Shown here one piece after another: positions 1 through 7,805 of a stretch of 16,231 nucleotides of DNA. A program made the position numbers and the translations under genes. The notes under the pieces are model-generated. The model had not been told where the DNA came from. It searched no databases and saw only the letters and a program-made list of their open reading frames with translations. The DNA is from Trueperaceae bacterium (GTDB lineage: Bacteria > Deinococcota > Deinococci > Deinococcales > Trueperaceae). The DNA lies in contig JAABSI010000015.1 in NCBI GenBank assembly GCA_011390455.1, positions 29,582-45,812 on the forward strand, given 5' to 3'. Positions within the stretch are counted from its first letter, which is position 1. Every line of letters starts with the position of its first letter.

Positions 1-2033
1 ACCGACTTCTTGAGGAAGCGTCGGGCGCTGCGCACGCTGCGCCCCTCGAGGCGCGTGCCGAGCGCCTCGCCGAGGGCCTTGACCACCCCGGTCAGATCGG
101 TGGCCTCGCCGTTGTCGACCGGCGCGGCCCGCACCGGCAGCATGCGCCCCTCGAGGTTGACGACCGTGCCGTCCTTCTCGTACCCGGTGGCGGCGGGCAG
201 GACCACGTGCGCGAGCTCGGCGGTCGCGGTGCGGAACGCCGAGTGCACGACCAACAGGTCGAGTCCGCCGAGGTGCTTGGCGACCACCGCGTCCACGGCT
301 GGATCGAGGTTGGAGAGGACGAGCGCCCTGGCGTCGCCGCCGAGCATGCCGGCGTAGCCGTAGCGCGCGTGGCTCGGCACCACGCCGATCGCCTCGAGCC
401 CGTGGCTGTTCGCCATCGGCCCGAGCGGCATGGGCTTGGCGCCGACCGCGCGGCAGAAGGCCTGGGCGGCGGTGGTCGCGGCCGCATCGGCGAGCACCCA
501 CCCGCCCAGGACCACGACGGCGTTCTTCGCCGCGACGAGGCCGGCGACGGCCGCGCGCGCCGCATCGAGCGGCATGCCCAACGCGCTCGCGTCCGGCGTG
601 GCGTCGGCGTCCTCGACCAGCGCCGTCAGCGCCCGGAAGAACGCCGCCTCGCCGTTGGCCGGGTAGGTCGCGGCGCGGGCGGCGAAGCGCATCAGGTCGA
701 CGCGGTAGGGCGCGGCGACGGTCAGGATGCCGGTGCGCCGCGGCATGCGCTCCTTGAGCCGCAGGTCGGCGATCGGCGCACCGTGGGCGAAGAGGGGCGC
801 GGGCGCGACCCCCTTGAGCGCGTCCTTGATCCGCAGGTCGACGGTCGGCACCTCTTCGGTGACGTCGCCTACGACGAGGATCCCATCCGCCGTCGCCAGC
901 TCCTCGAGCTTGGCGTTGCCGTTCGGGGCGATCACGCCGCCCGCGGGGCGCGGGGCGTGGTCGAGCCGGCCGCTGCCGAAGTGGTCGGCGAGCGCGCGCG
1001 CCGCGACCCCTTCTTCGAGCGTGGCGTCGGCCCTGAGCGCGATCGCGACGTCCTTGCCCGCGATCCCCTCGAGCCGGGCGCGCACGACCGCCATCGCCTC
1101 GGCCCAGGTGGCCTCGACGAGTTCGTCGCCGCGGCGCACGAGCGGCCGCTTGAGGCGATCGGGGGCGTCGACGTACTCGTGGCCGAAGCGGGTGCCGTCG
1201 TCGATCCAGGTCTTGTTCACCTGCGGGTGGTGGCCCGCCTTGACGCGCTCGACCCGTCCGGTGCGGGCGTCGACCACGATCGCGCTGCCCGACGCGTCGT
1301 CGAGGCTGGTGGTCGGGGTGTGGGCGTACTCCCAGTTGCGGCCGCGGAAGCGGCTGGTCGCGTCGAGCAGGGCGCCGACCGGGCAGATGTCGGTGATGTT
1401 GCCGGTGAAGTTGCTGGGCAGCCCGTCCTCGAGCGTGCCGATGTAGGTGTGGCCGCCGCGCTCGATGAAGTCGAGCACCTCGTCGCCGGGCACTTCCTCG
1501 AAGTACCGCACGCAGCGCTTGCAGTGGATGCAGCGCTCGCGGTCGAGCGTGATCAGGTCGGAGAGCGCGTGGTGCTTCTCCTGGTGGCGCTTGTCGAACA
1601 CGAACCGCGAATGGCCGGTGCCGTACTCGTAGGCGCGGTCCTGGAGCTCGCAGGCGCCCCCCTTGTCGCAGGTGGGGCAGTCGAGCGGGTGGTTGACGAG
1701 CGTGAACTCGATCATCCCGTTCTGCGCGTCCTTGACCTGCTCGGAGCGGGTGTCGATGACCATGCCCTCCATGACCGCGGTCGTGCACGTGGCCATGAGG
1801 TTCGGGAACCAGAAGATCTTGGGCTCCCCGGTGGCCTCGTCGAGGATCCACGTGCCGTCGCGGTCCTTGCGCGGGGCGCCGACCTTGGCCAGGCACATGC
1901 GGCAGGCGCCGATGGGCGACATGTACTCCTGCGAGCAGAAGTACGGGACGTCGCTGCCGGCGGCGAACACCGCGTCGATCGCGCTGGTGCCGGGGGCGAG
2001 GTCGAGCGCGAAGCCGTCGACGACGACCTTCAT
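1..2033 (-). CDS. nuoG: NADH-quinone oxidoreductase subunit G (NuoG/Nqo3), 3' end missing
   Basis: Iron-sulfur subunit of the peripheral arm of complex I; it passes electrons from the NADH module toward the quinone site on the cytoplasmic side. The ATG at 2033 overlaps the nuoF stop (ATGA). About 677 residues are visible and the gene runs off the left edge; Thermus Nqo3 has about 783, so roughly the last 100 are missing. The N-terminal ferredoxin-like domain carries 2Fe-2S ligands Cys33, 44, 47 and 83. N5 ligands are His115, Cys119, 122 and 128; N4 ligands are Cys168, 171, 174 and 217. A molybdopterin-oxidoreductase-like domain follows from about residue 230. There the usual N7 motif is absent: Ser243, Asp246, Ser250 and Asp278 sit where cysteines would be. 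Identity is secure from the order of clusters and the operon. Confidence 0.97.
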   Translation of the reverse strand, partial: MKVVVDGFALDLAPGTSAIDAVFAAGSDVPYFCSQEYMSPIGACRMCLAKVGAPRKDRDGTWILDEATGEPKIFWFPNLMATCTTAVMEGMVIDTRSEQVKDAQNGMIEFTLVNHPLDCPTCDKGGACELQDRAYEYGTGHSRFVFDKRHQEKHHALSDLITLDRERCIHCKRCVRYFEEVPGDEVLDFIERGGHTYIGTLEDGLPSNFTGNITDICPVGALLDATSRFRGRNWEYAHTPTTSLDDASGSAIVVDARTGRVERVKAGHHPQVNKTWIDDGTRFGHEYVDAPDRLKRPLVRRGDELVEATWAEAMAVVRARLEGIAGKDVAIALRADATLEEGVAARALADHFGSGRLDHAPRPAGGVIAPNGNAKLEELATADGILVVGDVTEEVPTVDLRIKDALKGVAPAPLFAHGAPIADLRLKERMPRRTGILTVAAPYRVDLMRFAARAATYPANGEAAFFRALTALVEDADATPDASALGMPLDAARAAVAGLVAAKNAVVVLGGWVLADAAATTAAQAFCRAVGAKPMPLGPMANSHGLEAIGVVPSHARYGYAGMLGGDARALVLSNLDPAVDAVVAKHLGGLDLLVVHSAFRTATAELAHVVLPAATGYEKDGTVVNLEGRMLPVRAAPVDNGEATDLTGVVKALGEALGTRLEGRSVRSARRFLKKS

Positions 2034-3370
2034 GGCGCCCACCGAGAGGTCGTCGGGTACTTCTGCGTACCGTGGTCGACCAGGTGCTCGTACTCGTGCC
2101 GGAAGTGCAGGAAGGACGCGGCCACCGGCATCGCGCAGGCGTCGGCGAGCGGGCAGAAGGCGGTTCCGCGGAGGTTGCGCACCATCTCCTCCATCAGCGT
2201 GAGGTCCTCGCGGGTGCCGAGCCCGGCGAGGAGCTTCTGGTACATCTTCGGCAGCCAGGTCGAGACGCCCTCGCGGCAGGGCGTGCACTTGCCGCAGGAC
2301 TCGTGCGCGTAGAAGCGGACGACGTTGTACATGGCGTCGACCATGCACTTGGACTCGGGGATCACGATGACGCCGCCGGTGCCGAGCATGGTGCCGGCCT
2401 TGGCCATCGAGCCGTAGTCCATCGGCAGGTCGAGGTTCGCTTCGCTCCACGGGAGCATCGGGGTGCTCGATCCGCCGGGGATGAAGGCCTTGGCCGGCTC
2501 CGTGGGTCCGCCGCCGAGGTCGAAGATCAGCTCGCGGAAGGTCGCCCCCATCGGGAGCTCGTACACGCCGGGGCGCTGCACCGGACCGGAGAGCTGGTAG
2601 AGCTTGGTGCCCTTGCTGTCCTCCGTCCCCATCGCGGCGTACCAGGCGGCGCCCTTCGCGATGATGTGCACGGCGCTGGCGAAGCTCTCGACGTTGTTGA
2701 TGGTCGTGGGCCGGCCGTACACCCCGGCCTGCGCCGGGAACGGCGGCTTGAGCCGCGGGTTGGCCCGCAGCCCCTCGAAGGAGTTCATGAGCGCCGTCTC
2801 CTCGCCGCAGATGTAGGCGCCCGCGCCGCGGTGGAGGATCAGGTCGAAGTCGAACTCGGAGCCGAGCACGCCGGTGCCGAGGACGCCCGCGGCGCGCGCC
2901 TCGTCGATGGCGGCCAGGCAGCGTTCGTAGGCGTGGTAGTACTCGCCGCGCACGTACAGGACGCCGATCGTCGCGCCGATCGCGTAGCCAGCGATCATCA
3001 TGCCCTCGATCACCTGGTGCGGGTCGTCCTCGAGCAGGTAGCGGTCCTTGAAGCTCCCGGGCTCGGACTCGTCGGCGTTGCACACGATGAAGCGCTGGCG
3101 CTCGTCGACGGGCGGCATGAACGACCACTTGAGGCCGGTGGGGAAGCCGGCCCCGCCGCGGCCCCGCAGCCCGCTCGCCTTCACCTCGTCGACCACCTGC
3201 GTCGGCGTCATGGTGGTGAGCGCCTTGATCGCGGCTTCGTAGCCGCCGCGTTCGCGGTAGGCCTCCAGGGTGTGCGCGCCCTCCACGCCCACGTGCTTGT
3301 AGAGCGTGACCTCGAAGCGCGGGTCGAAGCGGCTCGTGATCGGTTTGGGGCGGTCCGCCACCGTGGTCAC
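2030..3370 (-). CDS. nuoF: NADH-quinone oxidoreductase subunit F (NuoF/Nqo1)
   Basis: NADH-binding flavoprotein of complex I, where NADH reduces FMN and electrons enter cluster N3. The protein has 446 aa (Thermus Nqo1 has about 438). The glycine-rich [13 protein letters not shown] stretch at 67-79 and [13 protein letters not shown] at 98-110 form the nucleotide/FMN site, and [13 protein letters not shown] is at 188-200. N3 ligands are Cys359, 362, 365 and 406 (SCGKCTPC, then FCPLADA), with spacing matching Thermus. The GTG start at 3370 overlaps the nuoE stop (GTGA) and has a GGGAGG Shine-Dalgarno sequence just upstream. The frame stays open about 300 nt further upstream, but that part lies inside nuoE and is arginine-rich shadow. 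Its own stop overlaps the nuoG start. Confidence 0.98.
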   Translation of the reverse strand: MTTVADRPKPITSRFDPRFEVTLYKHVGVEGAHTLEAYRERGGYEAAIKALTTMTPTQVVDEVKASGLRGRGGAGFPTGLKWSFMPPVDERQRFIVCNADESEPGSFKDRYLLEDDPHQVIEGMMIAGYAIGATIGVLYVRGEYYHAYERCLAAIDEARAAGVLGTGVLGSEFDFDLILHRGAGAYICGEETALMNSFEGLRANPRLKPPFPAQAGVYGRPTTINNVESFASAVHIIAKGAAWYAAMGTEDSKGTKLYQLSGPVQRPGVYELPMGATFRELIFDLGGGPTEPAKAFIPGGSSTPMLPWSEANLDLPMDYGSMAKAGTMLGTGGVIVIPESKCMVDAMYNVVRFYAHESCGKCTPCREGVSTWLPKMYQKLLAGLGTREDLTLMEEMVRNLRGTAFCPLADACAMPVAASFLHFRHEYEHLVDHGTQKYPTTSRWAP

Positions 3371-3957
3371 GCGGCACCTCCCGTGGCGCGTTCGGCCTTC
3401 TCGGCGCCGGCGTTGTCGCCGCCGCGCTCGCGGCTGGGCTCGGGGAGCTCGTCGCGGCGCATCGCCTCGAGCAGGGCTTCGACCTGCGAGCGGGTGACCC
3501 GCTCGAAGTAGGCGTCGTTGACCTGCAGCACCGGGGCGGTGCCGCAGGAGCCGAGGCACTCGACGTTCTGGATCGAGAAACGCCCATCGGCGTCGGTCTC
3601 GCCGTTCACCAGGCCGGTGCGCTCGCACAGGTGGGCGTAGAGCTCGTCGGCGCCGGCGAGCGCGCAGGAGAGCGTCCGGCACACCTGCAGGTGGTACCGG
3701 CCGACCGGGTGTTCGTGGTAGGTGCTGTAGAAGCTCATGACGCCCTTGGCCTCGGTGGCCGTGACGCCGACGATGGCGGCGATCTCCTCGAGGCGGGCTT
3801 CGGAGACGTGGCGCTCGGCGCGCTGCACTTCCCAGAGCAGCGGCATGAGCGCGCTGCGGCGTCCGTACTCGGGGTAACGGCCGAGAACTTCGGCGAGCAG
3901 CTCCGGTTTGTCCTCGAAGAAGGGGCGGTGGAGGGGGAGCTCAGGCATGGCGCTCAC
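3367..3957 (-). CDS. nuoE: NADH-quinone oxidoreductase subunit E (NuoE/Nqo2)
   Basis: 24-kDa thioredoxin-fold subunit that carries 2Fe-2S cluster N1a next to the flavin subunit. The protein has 196 aa with ligands Cys93, Cys98, Cys134 and Cys138 (QVCRTLSC and VECLGSC), spaced as in Thermus Nqo2. The N-terminal helical bundle contains [11 protein letters not shown] (31-41). After about residue 165 a charged, low-complexity tail of some 30 residues rich in Glu, Arg and Ala has no counterpart that I recall in Thermus. The GTG at 3957 gives a 4-nt GTGA overlap with the nuoD stop, like the other junctions here. The ATG at 3948 (residue 4) is an equally possible start; neither has a strong Shine-Dalgarno sequence. 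Confidence 0.97.
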   Translation of the reverse strand: MSAMPELPLHRPFFEDKPELLAEVLGRYPEYGRRSALMPLLWEVQRAERHVSEARLEEIAAIVGVTATEAKGVMSFYSTYHEHPVGRYHLQVCRTLSCALAGADELYAHLCERTGLVNGETDADGRFSIQNVECLGSCGTAPVLQVNDAYFERVTRSQVEALLEAMRRDELPEPSRERGGDNAGAEKAERATGGAA

Positions 3958-5183
3958 TTGTCGACGTCCCCGAGGACGGGGTCGAGGGTCGCGATGTTGA
4001 CGACCATGTCGGCGAACAGGCCGCCGACGCAGGCGGGTTCGAGCGACTGGAGGTTGACCAGGCTGGGGACGCGCACCTTGACGCGGTACGGCATCGAGCC
4101 GCCGTCGCTGACCAGGTGGTAGCCGAGCTCGCCACGCGCCGACTCGGTCGCGACGTACGCCTCGCCGCGCGGCGGGTGAAAGCCCTCGGTGACGAGCTTG
4201 AAGTGGAAGATGACGGCCTCCATCGAGGTCTCGAGCTCCTGGCGCGGCGGGAGGCTGATGCGCCGGTCCGGGTCGCGCACCGGACCCGGCTCGAGCCGGT
4301 CGAGGGCTTGCCGGACGATCTTGAGGCTCTGCTCGAGCTCGAGCATGCGCATCGAGAAGCGCGCGTGGGCGTCGCCGACCGTGCTCGTGGGCACGTCGAA
4401 GTCGTAGTCCTCGTAGCCCGAGTAGGGGGCGGCCTTGCGCTGGTCGAGCGGCACCCCGCTGGCGCGCAGCGACGGGCCGGTCAGCCCGTGGGCGATCGCG
4501 ACGTCGCGCGGGATCACGCCGACCCCCTGAGTGCGTCCGAGGTAGATCGGGTTCTTGGCGAAGAGCGTGCCGTACTGGTCGATCATCTTCGGGAAGCCGT
4601 CGAGGAAGGTGCGCACCTTGGCCTCGAAGCCCTCCGGGAGGTCCTGGTACAGCCCGCCGACCCGGAAGTAGCCGTAGTTCATGCGCACGCCCGAGACCAT
4701 CTCGAGCAGGTCGAGGATCTGCTCGCGTTCGCGCATCGTGTAGAAGAAGAGCGTCAAGGCCCCCATGTCGAGGATGCCGGTGCCCATGAACAGCAGGTGG
4801 CTCGCGATCCGGTTGAGCTCCGTCAGGATCACGCGGGCGCGCTGGGCGCGCTCCGGCACCTGCGCGTCGAGCAGCTGCTCGGCCGCGAGCACGTAGGCGA
4901 GCTCGTGCCCGAAGCCGTGGGCGTAGTCCATCCGGTTCGGATAGGTGACCACCTGCTGGTACGTGCGGTGCTCCATCGTCTTCTCGAAGCCGCTGTGCAG
5001 GTAGCCCACCTGCGGCGTGATCCGGACGATGCGCTCGCCGTCGAGGTCGACGACCAGCCGCAGCACGCCGTGCGTGCTCGGGTGCTGCGGGCCGACGTTG
5101 ATGCGCATGAGCTTGGTCTCGAACTCGCCGCGCGTCTCGCGGCCGAGTTCGTCGATGGCGTAGCCGGTGCGCTCGAGCGTCAT
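3954..5183 (-). CDS. nuoD: NADH-quinone oxidoreductase subunit D (NuoD/Nqo4)
   Basis: 49-kDa subunit of complex I. With NuoB it forms the quinone-reduction cavity at the foot of the peripheral arm, and it is descended from the large subunit of NiFe hydrogenases without the metal-binding cysteines. The protein has 409 aa, the same as Thermus Nqo4. [13 protein letters not shown] begins at residue 31 and places His38; Tyr87 lies in [12 protein letters not shown]. These are the two residues known to contact the quinone head group. The ATG at 5183 overlaps the nuoC stop (ATGA). The reading frame continues upstream to 5495, but that part overlaps nuoC and looks like shadow coding. Its stop overlaps the nuoE start. 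Confidence 0.98.
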   Translation of the reverse strand: MTLERTGYAIDELGRETRGEFETKLMRINVGPQHPSTHGVLRLVVDLDGERIVRITPQVGYLHSGFEKTMEHRTYQQVVTYPNRMDYAHGFGHELAYVLAAEQLLDAQVPERAQRARVILTELNRIASHLLFMGTGILDMGALTLFFYTMREREQILDLLEMVSGVRMNYGYFRVGGLYQDLPEGFEAKVRTFLDGFPKMIDQYGTLFAKNPIYLGRTQGVGVIPRDVAIAHGLTGPSLRASGVPLDQRKAAPYSGYEDYDFDVPTSTVGDAHARFSMRMLELEQSLKIVRQALDRLEPGPVRDPDRRISLPPRQELETSMEAVIFHFKLVTEGFHPPRGEAYVATESARGELGYHLVSDGGSMPYRVKVRVPSLVNLQSLEPACVGGLFADMVVNIATLDPVLGDVDK

Positions 5184-5830
5184 GCCTCGCCCCCGTTCTC
5201 GACGGCGCCGTCGTCCGCGGGGACCAGGGCGTTCGAGGTGACGCCGCGCCGGGCGCCGCCCACCCAACCGGTGCGCCCGCTCGAGCCGCCGATCATGCCG
5301 GCGCGGAAGGCGGCGGGGTCGAGGAAGCGGCCCTCGTTGAAGAGCGTCGGCGACTCGCCGATCGGGAAGTCCTTGCGCAGCGGATGCCCTTCGAAGTCCT
5401 CCGGGGTGACGAGCTTCCGCAGGTCGGGGTGGCCCTCGAAGGCGATGCCGTAGAGGTCGTAGACCTCGCGCTCCATGAACCCGGCGGCCGGCCACAGGTC
5501 GGTGACCGTCGGCAGCGCGACCTCGTCGTCGACGTGCACGCGCAACCAGCAGCGCTCGTTCGCGTCGACCGAGTGCACGTGGTAGGTGACCGAGAAGCGC
5601 GGACCGCGGTGCTGCGGGTACGTCAGCCAGTCGATGCCGAAGACGTCGAGCAGGAGGTCGAAGCCCTGCTCGCGCGCCGTGTTCGCCGCGTCGTGGAGGG
5701 CATCGGGCGAGACCACGAAGTACGCCCCGGCCGGTTGGTCGAGGCGCTGGGCACCGAACTCGGCGAGGGCGTCGCCGAGGGCTTGGACCCGGGGTCCGAC
5801 CCGCGGCGCGGGGATGCCGGCGGCGCTCAT
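5180..5830 (-). CDS. nuoC: NADH-quinone oxidoreductase subunit C (NuoC/Nqo5)
   Basis: 30-kDa subunit of the complex I connecting module; it carries no cofactor and packs against NuoD and NuoB. The protein has 216 aa. The family signature [20 protein letters not shown] occupies about 120-139 and is followed by GHPLRKDFP at 148-156. After about residue 195 there is a short acidic tail ending ENGGEA that looks like a lineage extension. The ATG at 5830 overlaps the nuoB stop (ATGA), and this gene's stop overlaps the nuoD ATG. The upstream part of the open frame, to 6277, lies over nuoB and is rejected. NuoC and NuoD are separate genes here, unlike the fused NuoCD of Escherichia coli. Confidence 0.97.
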   Translation of the reverse strand: MSAAGIPAPRVGPRVQALGDALAEFGAQRLDQPAGAYFVVSPDALHDAANTAREQGFDLLLDVFGIDWLTYPQHRGPRFSVTYHVHSVDANERCWLRVHVDDEVALPTVTDLWPAAGFMEREVYDLYGIAFEGHPDLRKLVTPEDFEGHPLRKDFPIGESPTLFNEGRFLDPAAFRAGMIGGSSGRTGWVGGARRGVTSNALVPADDGAVENGGEA

Positions 5831-6363
5831 CGCGACCACCCCTCCACCATCGGCAGTTCGACGCCCTGCTGGTCGAAGGCCTCGCCGCGCACCTTCTTCT
5901 GGAGCTGCATCACGGCGTAGATGAGCGCCTCCGGCCGCGGTGGGCAACCCGGGACGTAGATGTCGACGGGGACGACCGAATCGACGTTCTGGACGATCGC
6001 GTAGTTGTTGAACATGCCGCCCGAGCTGGCGCAGGCGCCCATCGAGATCACCCATTTGGGGTCGGGCATCTGCTCGTAGACGCGGCGCATCACGGGCGCC
6101 ATCTTCTTGCTGAGCCGCCCGGCGACGATCATCACGTCGGCTTGGCGCGGGCTCGCGCGGAAGACCTCGGAACCGAAGCGCGCCATGTCGTTGCGGGCGT
6201 TGGTCGACTGCATCATCTCGATCGCGCAGCAGGCGAGGCCGAAGGTGGCTGGCCACAAGCTGTTCGACCGGCCCCATGCGACGAGCCGGCCGAGCGTGCT
6301 GAAGAGGATGCCGTCCTTCTCCAGCTCCATGACGTCCTTCTCGAAGATGTTGTCGCGCGCCAC
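5827..6363 (-). CDS. nuoB: NADH-quinone oxidoreductase subunit B (NuoB/Nqo6)
   Basis: Subunit that holds 4Fe-4S cluster N2, the last electron carrier before quinone. The protein has 178 aa (Thermus Nqo6 has about 181). Ligands are the tandem Cys45-Cys46 ([10 protein letters not shown]), Cys111 ([10 protein letters not shown]) and Cys140 (VPGCPPRPE), the same numbering as Thermus. The GTG start at 6363 lies 6 nt after the nuoA stop; the reading from GTG matches the Thermus N terminus, so the later ATG codons (residue 12 onward) are unlikely starts. No strong Shine-Dalgarno sequence is visible, so translation probably depends on ribosomes finishing nuoA. The sequence is almost unbroken family consensus from residue 29 to 160. 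Confidence 0.98.
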   Translation of the reverse strand: MARDNIFEKDVMELEKDGILFSTLGRLVAWGRSNSLWPATFGLACCAIEMMQSTNARNDMARFGSEVFRASPRQADVMIVAGRLSKKMAPVMRRVYEQMPDPKWVISMGACASSGGMFNNYAIVQNVDSVVPVDIYVPGCPPRPEALIYAVMQLQKKVRGEAFDQQGVELPMVEGWSR

Positions 6364-6369
6364 GTCAAC

Positions 6370-6717
6370 TCACTTCCATCGCAGGACGCCCTTGCGCAGC
6401 ACGTACACGTAGCCGACGCCGAGGATCGCCACGAAGATGATCGCTTGGACGAACAGGAACTGCGGCGCCATGCCGAAGCGCACCGCGAGCGGGAAGAAGA
6501 ACGCCGTCTCGATGTCGAAGATGATGAACAACATCGCGACCAGGTAGAAATGGACCGGGAAGCGCTCGCGCGCCGTACCCGACGCGGGGACCCCCGACTC
6601 GTACGCCGCGAAGGTGACCGCGGTGCCCTTCTTGGGACCGAGCAGGGCCCCGACGACGAGCGCGGCAGCGGCGATGAAGCCGGCCGCGAGGAACAACATG
6701 AGCAGGTTCTCGTACAA
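6370..6717 (-). CDS. nuoA: NADH-quinone oxidoreductase subunit A (NuoA/Nqo7)
   Basis: Small membrane subunit of complex I at the junction of the two arms. From a TTG start at 6717 it has 115 aa, close to the roughly 119 of Thermus Nqo7. Three hydrophobic segments are visible at about 4-26, 55-77 and 84-108. YESG at 39-42 and [18 protein letters not shown] at 53-70 are diagnostic, with acidic residues Asp68 and Glu70 inside the second helix. The TTG has a purine-rich GGGGGAGAGAGG ribosome-binding site about 8 nt upstream. No ATG or GTG fits; the in-frame ATG at 6702 would sit too far from that site, and the frame upstream to 6870 is arginine-rich and crosses the promoter. It is the first gene of the nuo operon. 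Confidence 0.94.
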   Translation of the reverse strand: MYENLLMLFLAAGFIAAAALVVGALLGPKKGTAVTFAAYESGVPASGTARERFPVHFYLVAMLFIIFDIETAFFFPLAVRFGMAPQFLFVQAIIFVAILGVGYVYVLRKGVLRWK

Positions 6718-6806
6718 GATTTGGCCTCTCTCCCCCTGAGCGGGACCGTGGGCGCGCGGCACGTTCGGGACGCTCGTGCGGCGTTTCACGACCAAAGACG
6801 CCTCCG

Positions 6807-6835
6807 AGTCTATCAAGCGTCGGGAGGGCCCACAA
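6807..6835 (-). promoter_or_regulatory. Candidate promoter of the nuo operon
   Basis: On the minus strand, TTGTGG (6835-6830) is followed after 17 nt by TAGACT (6812-6807), with TGA just before the -10 as in extended -10 promoters. Transcription would begin near 6800, giving a leader of about 83 nt before the nuoA TTG. It lies between the hairpin at 6881-6909 and nuoA. This is pattern evidence only. Confidence 0.5.
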
Positions 6836-6880
6836 GAACGGCCTCGCCGCACGCCTGCGGGAGCGGCCACCCCATCGACG

Positions 6881-6909
6881 ACGCCGGGCGCGTCGATCGC
6901 GCCCGGCGT
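6881..6909 (-). terminator. Perfect 12-bp hairpin, probable terminator of the GlsB-like gene
   Basis: ACGCCGGGCGCG (6881-6892) and its exact reverse complement (6898-6909) enclose a 5-nt loop. It lies 73 nt beyond the stop of the small membrane-protein gene and just before the candidate nuo promoter, so it would insulate the two units. No T-run follows on either strand, so intrinsic termination is uncertain. The rest of the 6718-6981 gap contains only the nuo promoter and leader. Confidence 0.5.
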
Positions 6910-6981
6910 TCATCGTTCGTGGGGCCCCGCGATGGGGCTGGCGGGGAGGAGCGAGGGCAAGGCGGCGGTCGCCGCCGCGCC

Positions 6982-7236
6982 TCAACTGCCGCGGCGCACC
7001 AACCGCACGAGGAAGAGCAGCACCACCGCCCCGACCACGGCGACCAAGAGGCTGTAGAAGTTGAACCCGGTCACCCCGGCCTGACCGAAGGTCTGGAACA
7101 GGAACCCGCCCAGGAAGGCGCCGACGATCCCGACGACGATGTCGATGAGGGTGCCCTGCGACTGGTTGGTCTTCATGATCAGGCTGGCGATCCAGCCCGC
7201 GACGGCGCCCAACAAGAGCCAAAGAAGGATGTTCAC
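6982..7236 (-). CDS. GlsB/YeaQ/YmgE-family small membrane protein
   Basis: This encodes an 84-aa, very hydrophobic protein of the transglycosylase-associated (GlsB/YeaQ/YmgE) family, whose members are linked to stress and envelope functions but whose biochemical role is unclear. Three membrane segments are visible at about 2-20, 31-50 and 58-77. They are separated by a short polar loop (MKTNQSQG, 21-28) and glycine-rich turns (GIVGAFLGGFLFQ, 36-48), which are typical of the family. It ends in basic residues (RLVRRGS), suggesting a cytoplasmic C terminus. The GTG start at 7236 has AAAGGA about 11 nt upstream, a rather long spacing. It is probably a transcription unit separate from nuo, with a hairpin and a promoter between them. 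Confidence 0.88.
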   Translation of the reverse strand: MNILLWLLLGAVAGWIASLIMKTNQSQGTLIDIVVGIVGAFLGGFLFQTFGQAGVTGFNFYSLLVAVVGAVVLLFLVRLVRRGS

Positions 7237-7285
7237 GATTCTTCACGTCCTTTCTGGAGCGCGAGCGTGAGGTTCGTGCGCGTTC

Positions 7286-7291
7286 ACGATA
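7286..7291 (-). promoter_or_regulatory. Possible -10 element for the GlsB-like gene
   Basis: On the minus strand TATCGT (7291-7286) lies 49 nt before the GTG start of the small membrane-protein gene, leaving a leader that includes the AAAGGA ribosome-binding site. No clear -35 hexamer is seen 16-18 nt upstream. Confidence 0.3.
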
Positions 7292-7368
7292 GGGCCTCCG
7301 GGTCGCGATCGCGGGTACCGTTGCGCCTTGGCCGCGCCCCGGCGGTGCGCGCCGCCTTCCGGGCCCGG

Positions 7369-7398
7369 TTGACGGCTACCGGGCATGGCACGTATGCT
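7369..7398 (+). promoter_or_regulatory. Promoter of the tRNA-Lys/tRNA-Glu unit
   Basis: TTGACG (7369-7374), an 18-nt spacer and TATGCT (7393-7398) form a good sigma-70-type promoter. The -10 ends 13 nt before the first base of tRNA-Lys, so transcription would start about 6-7 nt upstream of the mature tRNA. Together with the minus-strand gene at 7236, this accounts for the 7237-7411 gap. Confidence 0.65.
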
Positions 7399-7411
7399 CG
7401 CCAGCGCTGTT

Positions 7412-7487
<76 letters not shown>

Positions 7488-7491
7488 ACGA

Positions 7492-7566
7492 GGCCCCTTC
7501 GACTAGCGGTCAGGTCACGACCCTTTCAAGGTCGCGGCACGGGTTCGAATCCCGTAGGGGTCACCA
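7492..7566 (+). tRNA. tRNA-Glu (anticodon TTC)
   Basis: A 75-nt cloverleaf with encoded CCA (7564-7566). The acceptor arm pairs GGCCCCT with AGGGGTC, including one G-T pair; anticodon stem CGACC/GGTCG encloses CTTTCAA, placing anticodon TTC at 7525-7527. The D-arm TCGACTAGCGGTCAGG is typical of tRNA-Glu. It is separated from tRNA-Lys by only 4 nt, so the two share one transcript. Confidence 0.96.
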
Positions 7567-7570
7567 CGTC

Positions 7571-7592
7571 CGGCGGAGCTTCGGCTCCGCCG
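7571..7592 (+). terminator. Intrinsic terminator after tRNA-Glu
   Basis: A perfect 9-bp GC-rich stem (CGGCGGAGC, 7571-7579, with 7584-7592) is capped by a stable TTCG tetraloop and followed by T-rich TTCGTTTAT. It starts 4 nt after the CCA of tRNA-Glu, so it should end the Lys-Glu transcript before tRNA-Val. Confidence 0.8.
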
Positions 7593-7598
7593 TTCGTT

Positions 7599-7604
7599 TA
7601 TCCT
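7599..7604 (+). promoter_or_regulatory. Possible -10 element for tRNA-Val
   Basis: TATCCT (7599-7604) lies directly after the terminator and 20 nt before the first base of tRNA-Val. Its -35 would have to overlap the terminator hairpin, and no good hexamer is seen there. It is proposed mainly because tRNA-Val otherwise has no promoter downstream of a strong terminator. Confidence 0.35.
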
Positions 7605-7624
7605 TCCGGCACGGCGCGGCGCGC

Positions 7625-7700
7625 GGGCGGTTAGCTCAGCCGGTAGAGCACCTCCTTTACACGGAGGGGGTCGGGGGTTCGAGCCCCTCACCGCCCACCA
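7625..7700 (+). tRNA. tRNA-Val (anticodon TAC)
   Basis: A 76-nt cloverleaf with encoded CCA (7698-7700). The acceptor arm pairs GGGCGGT with ACCGCCC; anticodon stem CCTCC/GGAGG encloses TTTACAC, placing anticodon TAC at 7658-7660. The T-arm has GGTTCGAGCC. It lies downstream of the terminator that follows tRNA-Glu, so it either depends on read-through or has its own promoter. Confidence 0.97.
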
Positions 7701-7718
7701 GCCGCCGCTCCGCTCGCG

Positions 7719-7735
7719 GGTGCCCCCAGGGCACC
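7719..7735 (+). terminator. Hairpin after tRNA-Val, possible terminator
   Basis: GGTGCCC (7719-7725) pairs perfectly with GGGCACC (7729-7735) around a 3-nt loop, 18 nt beyond tRNA-Val. No T-run follows, so termination here is uncertain. Confidence 0.35.
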
Positions 7736-7793
7736 TGCCCGGCAGCGCTCGGCGATCGCCGACCACGCGGCGGCCCCCCACCCAGCGACGACG

Positions 7794-7799
7794 TACGCT
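7794..7799 (+). promoter_or_regulatory. -10 element for a leaderless SprT-like gene
   Basis: TACGCT (7794-7799) ends 6 nt before the GTG start at 7806, and there is no Shine-Dalgarno sequence. This spacing would put the transcript start at or next to the start codon. Confidence 0.5.
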
Positions 7800-7805
7800 C
7801 CGAGC

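Noticed and set aside
207..2312. Plus-strand open frame of 701 codons
   Set aside because: It is antisense to nuoG and the end of nuoF, which have unmistakable cluster motifs. Composition is Val/Glu/Arg/Asp-rich with no recognisable domain, as expected of a high-GC shadow frame.
2072..5453. Long plus-strand frames opposite nuoC-nuoF (479 and 445 codons)
   Set aside because: They mirror conserved nuo genes and are repetitive in Val, Leu, Arg, Glu and His with no motifs.
6718..6870. N-terminal extension of nuoA to an upstream start at 6870
   Set aside because: It would pass through the candidate promoter and the ribosome-binding site and adds about 51 Arg/Pro/Ser-rich residues absent from NuoA proteins.
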